From Plasmopara viticola (Eukaryota > Oomycota > Peronosporomycetes > Peronosporales > Peronosporaceae), in the NCBI GenBank assembly GCA_001695595.3, contig MBPM02000002.1, forward strand, positions 620,001 through 684,000: 64,000 nucleotides of DNA, read 5' to 3'. Below the pieces are notes generated by a model. The model was not told the DNA's origin. It saw only the letters and a list, made by a program, of their open reading frames with translations, and made no database searches. The position numbers were made by a program, and so were the translations under genes. Shown piece by piece: positions 56,059-64,000 of the stretch. How positions within the stretch are numbered: the first letter of the stretch is position 1; the number at the start of each line of letters is the position of its first letter.

Positions 56059-57441
56059 TCACTTTGGAAGAATGGCTAGAAGTTTCCATTTCAACAAGTT
56101 GATATTTTCAGATAAAATATACTTGTCGGATCGTCGAACAGCAACAGCCATTCGCTCATAGTTAAACATGTCCTGCTGCTTGTTGCCTTGATCATTACTC
56201 CAAGCCAGCAACAGCTCATCGTCCTCATCGATTGAGGTTGGAAAAGCCTTGAGCAACCTCTCTAAAGTGTAAATCAAACGCGTCAAAACTTGCTTCTCGT
56301 TCTCCAAGCTCACCATCTCCCCATTCAACGCCTTGGTGGCTAGTGTCTGAAACTGCTCAACTGTCTCGCAATCAATCTCTTGTAACCGAGCAGCTAGAAG
56401 CAACAGATCATTGCTCTCATTTGCCACGAGCTCAAAAGAATGGACCGCGTGATCCAGACCATTCACTGACAGCAACTGCGCTTTCTCTTCATAAAATTTG
56501 GTAGACGCAGCGTCCATGGGCAGCCACACTTCCACGGCATCAAATGGGTTGTCCGCAAGTACAAAACCATACAACGACAGCAACTTGTGGTTTGACAATG
56601 GGCCATAGTTGATTAAGATCTGTGATCCAGCCATCCAATGCTCGTGATTCACAAGTTTAAATCGGTGCGAGGCCGTGTCAACAAAGTGGGACGTTTCGGC
56701 TTCCGGGTCGTGGTTTAACATGTCAAATACCGGCACCATGGCTTTGAACGATTGTTCATTTCGCCGCGCCGCCGCCTCGTTTATCTCTTTACCTTCTGGA
56801 TGCTCCCACTGAAGGTCGTCCTCTAGTCGCATGGAAACAAAGCGACTCCATATTGTCGATAATGCCCACTTGTAATTTTCCAACGAGAAAATTTCCGTCA
56901 GTTTAAAAGTGACGTTTTCGGTAATATTCTCAAACAGTTCCAGAAAGACCGTGTCTTTTAAGCGAAAATAATCGAAAGTTACTTTCTCTTGTATCTGTAA
57001 TGCAATAAAAGACAAATTACTCCCTTTTAAGGCCTTGAGCATTTCAGGCGTAAAAAAGAGGGCGTTATAATATGTCGTCGGCAGTCGCTCAAGGTGCTTG
57101 GCCCACTTGGACTTGTCGCCACGTACAAACTTTTCGTAGAGCAGCGCAATTGCTAGCTGCTCATCCTCGTACTCGGGTTGAAAGTGTTGAAAAAAAAGTA
57201 TGCTTTGAAGTGCCTTGATTTCCTGAAGACTTTTAAAGGAGAAAACCGAGTCAAATGGGATACTAAACACTTCTGTGTGAGGAGGCACGTCCTCGGCGAT
57301 ATAGACGCCACGCTCGGTCGCGCATGCGCCGTCTAGCGTCTCGTACACAAAGTCGGTAGCGATCTGCACGTTAAGCGCCTCGGTCGCCCATTCGTTGTAG
57401 CCCACAAACACATCAACGCCACTGGGAGCCTCGGCAGTCAT
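56059..57441 (-). CDS. SET-domain protein methyltransferase (Rubisco LSMT/SETD3/SETD6-like)
   Basis: 460 residues from Met at 57441 (an ATG five codons upstream is also open). One exon. The N-terminal start of a split SET domain is GACATERGVYIAEDVPPHTEVFSIP. An inserted helical region follows. The C-terminal SET part has the SAM/catalytic motif VPVFDMLNHDP and then ILINYGPLSNHKLLSLYGFV, where the NYG...L..YGF pattern is characteristic of this class. The last 150 residues are helical, matching the Rubisco-substrate-binding domain of the class. Members methylate Lys or His on non-histone proteins such as actin, translation factors or ribosomal proteins. The substrate here cannot be read from sequence. 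Confidence 0.9.
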   Translation of the reverse strand: MTAEAPSGVDVFVGYNEWATEALNVQIATDFVYETLDGACATERGVYIAEDVPPHTEVFSIPFDSVFSFKSLQEIKALQSILFFQHFQPEYEDEQLAIALLYEKFVRGDKSKWAKHLERLPTTYYNALFFTPEMLKALKGSNLSFIALQIQEKVTFDYFRLKDTVFLELFENITENVTFKLTEIFSLENYKWALSTIWSRFVSMRLEDDLQWEHPEGKEINEAAARRNEQSFKAMVPVFDMLNHDPEAETSHFVDTASHRFKLVNHEHWMAGSQILINYGPLSNHKLLSLYGFVLADNPFDAVEVWLPMDAASTKFYEEKAQLLSVNGLDHAVHSFELVANESNDLLLLAARLQEIDCETVEQFQTLATKALNGEMVSLENEKQVLTRLIYTLERLLKAFPTSIDEDDELLLAWSNDQGNKQQDMFNYERMAVAVRRSDKYILSENINLLKWKLLAILPK

Positions 57442-60400
57442 CTTTTTTAGTAGCAATCTCGACTATTTGATATCTCATCGAATCTAGTCATCTAAAGAAT
57501 CACTAATTGCTAATTTTGTGCAAGTGCTACAAGATTGGAGTTAAGGATTGTATGACCCATGGGCCGCTACACAGACATGTCCGAAGTCAGCATCACTACT
57601 GCGTCTGATGTTGACACGGATGCATGCTTGTCTCGCACTAGGTGAGCGAAGCTACCTGACCGCTAGCATCAAAAGTCGTGATCTGTGATGACCTTGCGGA
57701 TTTTTGGTGTCTGCTTATAACAATACAAGCTGTAATATATTGCAGCCTAAATATCGTCGAGAAAAAAAGGCAACAACAAAATTTGAAAGGCATACTAAAA
57801 TGGGATATTCTAGGTTAAATAATGTGAGTGGATACATACATAATGATTACAGCACGTGAAATTTAGAGACGCTAGTTAAACTCTATAAACTGATGCAAGC
57901 GCAAGCAGCATTCCACAAAATTTATCTAAATTGCCAGCGACCAATAGTATGACTAAAGGTTTTTTCGACGTTGAAAAATGATAGATTGAAAAAGGAACAC
58001 GGCTTATAGCAATGTTGCTATAGCTATTCAACAGGCCGCGGAGTGAGAAATATTATGTACATTTAAGAGCTGCTAAATGCTGGCATTCGGCTCGAAATGC
58101 TGCAATCTGGTTATTGATGTAGCATTTGTCATCAAAAATGTTGACCCTGTAGCTGCCGATCGTCTCGTGTCACGCATATTCAGCCAAGAATTAGACGGGA
58201 ACGCCGGTCAGTACTACAAAGGACTTGCGTCCAATGCAACAGTCAACGTGTACGAACGAGCGTGCGAATAAATGTCTAGCCATATAGTTAAGAAGTAGTT
58301 TGCTTTTGTCGAAAAACACAACATGATTCTGAAGTGTTTCACATGCTGTAAATACATATTTAGACAGTGTCGAAAAGCAACAGACGATTTTCTACGCGCT
58401 GACAGCCAGCTACGTCAAATTTGACGCCAAAAGGGCCTTTGTAACACCCGGCTTTTTTAGGTCGAGACAAACTCGTTGACGTATGGCTGTGGAATCCGTG
58501 AAGTCATACGCTAAAGATGCAGCTGCTATACAAAATAATTGCTACCAAAAAGAGAGATAAGATGCTGACAATGTTCTTGTGGCTAGATTTGTTGCAGCTG
58601 AATGGCAATTTTTAACCATATTATGGTCCGTACAAGGAGTACGTAAAGACTGCTAATTAGAGAAGAGCGAGTTTGACGAGGTCATTATTGTTATGCTGCG
58701 TTTTTCGGAGGCTGTGAGTAGTTTTGCCGGCCAATCAATCGTCGACGGACAACGAAATAGATAGACGTGGCTTAAAGCTTGTGTGCTGTATGGTGCTGTC
58801 AAAAGTAATTTATTGGAGAAGAAAGTTTTAATTCGACGCAGTTAAAGTGATGAATGTTGCTGCTCATAAAAAAATAAATTGAACGTTGTATCGAATCAAA
58901 TAATAGTTCTCTTACGCATAAAGATGGTGTTGCATACTGAAGGTGTTCACGTCGCTGACTATTTACACACGAAATTGACCATGCCAGGTACAACGCCGAC
59001 TCATCTCTATTCTTTAAATGCAATGTCAATACACACTGCAAATCGTCCGGAGTATCTAAGAGGAAAAGCCATAGAACGAGGCGCACATTGCACCACACTC
59101 GCGATAGAAGCCACTACAGGGAGTGCACTAGATCAAATAGATAAAAATACGATAGCGCCAGCCATTTGCGTCAAGCACGATTGCTTCAGACGAATGCGAG
59201 TCAATAATTTCCGCATATCGAAATGAAGTCAGTAAAACTAGTGCAATGAGTTGGTGTAAAACATAAGCTCATAAAAGAAAAAAAATGTGCCGCAAAGTAC
59301 GCACAAAGACTGATAGGTTCATAGCATACGCGGTTGCGTTGCCGGCCATTAAGCTCATTTGTGGCTGTTGATAGCGCTCAAGGATCTCTGCGTCTTTACA
59401 AAAACTGGTCGTTGAAGTTTCGAATCTTGTTTCGAACATTTGAGGCTAGATGCGAAGTCGCATGACCTTAACGACTACGTTTAATGCTGTTGGAGCAACG
59501 AAATTATATTTTCACAAGTGATAGGTAGCCCATCAGGACAGTGCAGCTCTAGTGCCAATGACAGCTTTAGCGCGAATGCAAAACCGTAACTTTCATTCAG
59601 CGGTCAAAAATGCACAAAAGTTGGCGAATTTGAAAGCCTTATTATGGCGCTCCAGAAACGTCACTGATTAGATCGGCTTTTGTTTGTGAGTGGTTTCCGC
59701 CATTAAAAGGAAATCTTTTCGTTCCAATGCTTGTCCACTTCCAATGATCATTGGAGGTGATGTGGAGAAGATCGCGTCGCCCGGTCATATTTTAATCCAG
59801 GCCGATTTCAGCCTCTGGGTGCGCAGCGTGTGGTATATATTCATACCAAAGATACTTGCCTTCAGGAGATTACCGGCTACCTGTTGTAATTTAAAAAATA
59901 TTGTTACGGTTGAGTGCTATAGTCCGGTCTTATCCCCTGCTCTCTACTGATGCAATAATTTCTTGGAGCTTATCGGTCATCATGAAGCCCCCCCTAAAGT
60001 GAGTGTATAGAATTAAAAATACACGTGTGATTTTTAATTTAATCGTCATGCTCAATCAAATAATTCCTCCACTCTTATACCTTGTTGATTTAACTGGTAG
60101 CTCTGATACAGTGGCAGATATTTGCCAATCTAACTCGTGAATAGATAAAAAAAAAAGATCCATATCGCGGAGTACAGCTGTGAAGTTCATGTAGACGATC
60201 CAATCATACCCTGTAGTCGTGATTTCGTAATACTTTTGGCTTTAGACTTGACCTAGTTACAATATTATGATTAAGCTGATATTTCACGAGATTGCGGTGG
60301 GTAGATTGCACTCGTATTGACCAAGGTGATCTAGTAATAACACCGAATATTCCACCGATTAAACTATGTCCAACGATAAAATCTATAACAAGTTATAGCC

Positions 60401-60858
60401 ACTACTCTCTAATCATTATGTTCGATATCACATTTCGCTCTTAAGTTGATTGTTGATCCCGCGAGCTGCTTCACCACAACCGCTCTTAGTCTGTACTTCA
60501 TAGACACAATCAACAGACTTTGGATACCTCATTATATCGTTTCTAATGTCCATCTTTGAATCATCCTTCGATTACAGGCATTCTAATTGAGCGTTTTGTC
60601 AGCAGAAAAGCGTGAACATGTTAACAGAACTGCATGTTTGCCGAATAAACGCGGTATTTTCGAAAGAATTTCCCGAATAACGAGCCCAAAAACGCCGTGT
60701 TTTTCGAGATTACAGGTAAGTGCTCAGGTTTCATTCCTGTCTCCCAGGTAACAGATTACGAACGTCACGTGCATCTGATCATCTGCGATCTTGACCGCCT
60801 TAGAACCTCCATATTTCAAAAAATGTTGGGTTTGCTTCCATTTAAGCATAAAGGTAAA

Positions 60859-60956
60859 GACCGGGCTAGATTCCACATTCGACTCTGTCGTCAGGCCTGT
60901 GCTAAGTGACCGGCCTAGATTCCACATTCGACTCTGCCGCCGGGCCTATGCTGTGT
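60859..60956. repeat. 49-bp imperfect tandem duplication
   Basis: Copies at 60859-60907 and 60908-60956 share 42 of 49 bases, including an identical core TAGATTCCACATTCGACTCT. It lies next to a GC-rich island. Confidence 0.85.
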
Positions 60957-61755
60957 GATCTTTAGAGCACAGACTTCGCTTGCAAAGTTTAAACACCATG
61001 ACGCGCTCTCGCTGCTTGGAGGCAGGGAGAAATTCAAATGCAGTCGCCTCCTCGGGCGCAAAGAAGCCGGTAAATTTTTAAGAAGGTGCGAATGACAAAG
61101 GTGATGCTATCCCTCTTACAATCTTCTCGACTTAATGAATCGAAAAATACTTGGAAGAGCTACCAGTTGAACTTCTACAGAGGCAGCGAGTAGAAAGATA
61201 TACGAAATTGCCGTAAATAATCGTTCAGTATTTTTGGCCTCAACGGCACCGATGTTTGCAATAAGCAGATACACAACAGATTATCTTGGTATAGTTGGGT
61301 TGACGCCCTTCTTCCAAGCGCGGGGGCTAAATGCTCGCGCGCTTCGGGCAGGTGCTCTCGGGCATTTGCAGGTCTATAACGAGTCTCACTCTCGACGCGA
61401 CGGTCTCCAGCACCAGGGCGCCACCTGGGCTCTTACCAAGTCAGAACTACCCAAAATAATGGAAGACCCTCACGGCCTCGGTGCTGGCTGCACTGCCCGC
61501 CGAACGAGACCCGACGTATGCGGACACCACTCTATGCCGTGGACTAGCCATAGAGCCTAGCACGTGCATAACTTGGCAACGCGATAACGTAATACAATAC
61601 AATACATTTAGTCAAATTTGGTCCTGCCCATAATTTCAAATATGTACTAATTTTAGCTCAGTAATATAAAAAAATAATATATTCACTTCAGACGCAAACC
61701 GGTATATAAACCAAGTACCAGCTCGGCTTTATGCGACGGCGCGTTAAATGTGAGA

Positions 61756-61842
61756 CGAGGCTTAATTAAATAATAAGCCTCGCGCACGACGCAAGAAACG
61801 TACTAGCATTTTTCGATATGTGTGCGAGACGTCTCGAGCACA
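61756..61842. repeat. short inverted repeats
   Basis: A perfect 9-bp inverted repeat (CGAGGCTTA at 61756-61764, its complement at 61774-61782) is followed by a perfect 12-bp palindrome CGAGACGTCTCG at 61825-61836. The palindrome is embedded in a longer imperfect one (TGTGC...GCACA). No gene is adjacent. Confidence 0.65.
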
Positions 61843-62626
61843 ATTTCTAGTGCAAAACCTCGCTTTTTGTGAATTATTTGTACGACACTCACCTAATGTT
61901 GTTTCATCGATTTTTCATTTTATACATTATTTATACGCTGATTTAGCGAGCGTGTGAAACCCATCGTGTAATCGAATTTAAATGCAAATGGAGAGAGGAG
62001 GAATATGCTGTTTGAGTGTGCGTCTCACTTGCAATTAAACCGATGTTCCCAACAGCGTCCTAAAAACACAGTGCTTGCTGGTAAAAACGCACAAAAAAGC
62101 TCTTTTTAGATGTCCTGACAGATGGCGAGCAAAATAGTCCCAGCAACCGTTTCGCTCGCCGTATGCTTTCGTGCATGTTTACGGTTGTATTTATCAATTT
62201 GTCCTGACCAGCCAACATCATACACAGGGCCGAAGCCGCGAAGAGTATGGTCGCTATGACGTTTAACAGAATGAGAACATACCCTACAACGGCCGAGGCC
62301 GCCGTACTTTGTCGATATAATGCTTGGCATAATCTACAAAGTTGACTGAGAACTCTGTTAAATTTAGATTAATATTAACGACATGCTTAAATGACTCCCG
62401 TAGAAGAGAGAAGTATATGCTTGCAAGTGCTAATTATTATCGAGCAGCGCAAGTCAAATATACTATACTAAATACCTCCTTTTTGCCGCATCTTCACGAT
62501 AATAAAGGCATGTTTGCCGTTTATCGAAATCGATGTGACGCCCCATGAAGCTTGAAGTCTCGCTGTAATTTTCAACCACCATCATCGTCGGCACAATTCA
62601 GAATGTTGTAACGGCAGCGCTGTCGT

Positions 62627-63688
62627 TTAAAAGTCGGCAAAGGGATCCTTGCCGTTATAAGCGGGCACTACTGCGTCCTCCATCGAGTCTGGATAGGGAT
62701 CAAAATTGGAAGTATCGTTGGCCGTACCGACTCGGGGAATTATCGGTGCGGCACCCTTGCGCGCCAGCAGTTCTTCCCAGTTTACGCCTGCAAAAAACTT
62801 GTGCTTCTTAATGTCTTCGACTCCGTTTTTGAGACACCCATATCGTTTCGTAAGGTCAGCTGTGAGCATGCGCTTGATAAGCCCCTTGGCATTCCGGTCG
62901 AAAAAACGCGGGAAATTAAGCTTTCCTGACAGAATTTGCTGATAAATGCCCATGGGGTCGTCGTCGCAAAAGGGGGGCTGCCCTGCAAGCATTTCATATA
63001 ACAAGATGCCCAATGTCCACCAATCCACTCCTTTGCCGTGTCCCTTGTTAAGTAACACCTCTGGTGCAATATATTCAGGTGTACCACAAAGTGTGTACGT
63101 TTTAAATGCCACTCGCTTGGCGAACCCAAAATCGGTAATCTTGATATAGCCTTCGCTGTCTAGTAGTAAGTTCTCGGGCTTCAAGTCGCGGTAGATGAAA
63201 TCCTGATTGTGCATGTACTCAAAAATAGCTACTACCTGTGCTGCATAGAACTTGGCCGCATTGTTATCAAACCGTCCAGCCTTTCGTAGGTGTGTGAAGA
63301 ACTCGCCCCCGATAACGTACTCAAGCACCATGTACAAGTACTTTGTATCCTGGTACGTGCCTGCCAAGTTGACAATAAAAGGATGGTCCAGACATAGCAA
63401 GATGGACTTTTCCGAGAGCATGTGCTCAATCTGCTGCAGCCGAATAATTTCAGCCTTTTTTAAAATCTTGATTGCCCAGTACGTATTCGTTGCCTGCCAA
63501 AGACAACCAGCCCACTGTCAGTGATCAAGTCAAACCCAATCGATCGGTACCAAAGCACTCACTTTATGCGTCGCAAAACGCACGCGGCCAAAGGAGCCGG
63601 TCCCTAATGTGACGCCCATATCAAATTGCGCGCCATCGAGCGGAGTTGCAAATTTGTGCGAAGTCTTGACGGCGTTTAAGTCGGCCAT
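62627..63688 (-). CDS. AGC-family protein kinase, PKA catalytic subunit type
   Basis: Exons 63688-63563 and 63493-62627, with a 69-nt intron (GTGAGT donor, GGCAG acceptor), give 330 residues, typical of PKA-C. Seen in order: glycine loop LGTGSFGRV, ATP-binding Lys in YWAIKILKKAEIIRLQQIEH (a PKA-like helix C), catalytic loop IYRDLKPEN, DFG in ITDFGFAKR, activation segment YTLCGTPEYIAPEV with the phosphorylatable Thr, and the hydrophobic C-terminal motif FADF as the last residues. The PKA-like short tail ending in FxxF, without extra domains, argues for a cAMP-dependent kinase catalytic subunit rather than PKG, Akt or PKC. It would be regulated by an R subunit encoded elsewhere; the C-tail needs no further phosphosite. 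The start ATG (MADLNAVK) is the first in the exon. An upstream non-coding or coding exon cannot be excluded. Confidence 0.93.
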
Positions 63689-64000
63689 TGAAGCTGACTT
63701 TTCTGTCTTATCTCTACTCCTGTGTTCAGCGATAAAATCGAATGCGTTGATCCCTTGCGCAAGTGGGGTGTCTGCGTATGGCGAAACTCCAGCGACCTTG
63801 TCACTCGTGTCTTTTTTTGGCGGTGGGGTAAGCCGGTGGTTATTTGCAGCAAGTATTTTTGTTTAGCTCGACGCTTCGTTTCCCTCTGCCACCTCGCAAC
63901 CAGCACGACAGGAATAACAATAGAGCAACAAGGGTGTCCAGTCGAACCTTGGTAAAACCGTCATTCACACACGAAAAGCCGCAAGCATAATTACAGAAGA
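63689..64000. promoter_or_regulatory. upstream region of the PKA-type gene
   Basis: 312 bp up to the window edge, upstream of the kinase start on its strand. No convincing initiator or TATA element and no other gene is seen. Confidence 0.35.

Larger units (their letters stand above)
57442..62626. other. 5.2-kb gene-poor block
   Basis: No gene is supported. Open frames up to 115 codons (58879-59226, +) have no motif. The left end holds the SET-gene promoter. Listed separately: a 49-bp tandem duplication, a GC-rich island at 61.27-61.56 kb, and an inverted-repeat cluster at 61.75-61.84 kb. A long AT-rich stretch from 59.9 to 60.7 kb has nothing recognisable. Confidence 0.45.

Noticed and set aside
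1..64000. CRISPR arrays, bacterial operons or prophage
   Set aside because: Spliceosomal introns and eukaryotic genes throughout. No regularly spaced repeats.

Overview
This is eukaryotic nuclear DNA. It most likely comes from an oomycete of the Peronosporales (Phytophthora or downy mildew type). The genes have few introns, and those are short: 54-100 nt in every case I could resolve except one of 228 nt. They use GTRNGT-like donors and often a TACTAAT/CTGAC-like branch site. Compact gene clusters alternate with long blocks without genes. Gene content also fits: a 12-TM tandem K+ channel, a folate/biopterin (FBT) transporter, an AAAP amino-acid transporter, a cathepsin X-like protease and a small secreted Cys-rich protein. 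A protein like the outer dynein arm docking complex implies a species, or recent ancestry, with flagellate zoospores. The genus is inference and I do not name one.

Layout. 1-2.95 kb: no supportable gene. 2.97-4.47 kb (+): PH domain plus histidine-phosphatase protein interrupted by one in-frame TGA. 4.5-5.0 kb (-): weak coding traces. 5.4-7.6 kb (+): secreted protease with two tandem cathepsin X-like domains. 7.8-11.0 kb (-): kinesin with an in-frame TAA. 11.1-14.7 kb (-): RNA polymerase I second-largest subunit. 15.2-18.9 kb (+): two-repeat (2 x 6TM) K+ channel. 19.3-21.0 kb (+): Pellino-like E3 ligase. 21.1-23.0 kb (-): docking-complex coiled-coil protein. 23-30.2 kb: gene-poor. 30.2-33.4 kb: three small or uncharacterised genes, one with an AIR9-like segment. 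33.4-38.7 kb: gene-poor. 38.7-46.65 kb (all -): FBT transporter, AAAP transporter, secreted Cys-rich protein and a PTEN phosphatase fused to a C-terminal PH domain. 46.7-54.3 kb: gene-poor, with a near-perfect 20-bp-arm hairpin at 52.5 kb. 54.4-57.5 kb: TBL2-like WD40 protein (+) convergent with a SET-domain methyltransferase (-). 57.5-62.6 kb: gene-poor, with a tandem duplication, a GC-rich island and inverted repeats. 62.6-63.7 kb (-): PKA-type catalytic subunit.

The genes do not form one pathway. They are housekeeping (Pol I), cytoskeletal/flagellar (kinesin, docking complex), membrane transport and signalling genes (K+ channel, PTEN-PH, PKA, PH-phosphatase, Pellino-like). The most notable items are multidomain architectures: PTEN-PH, PH-histidine phosphatase, double cathepsin and tandem K+ channel. 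Three otherwise well-preserved genes carry frame lesions: two in-frame stops and an unresolved frame break. These need checking as real alleles versus assembly errors. Gene-poor blocks are full of stops in all frames. They probably contain decayed repeats, but I could not assign an element family by eye.
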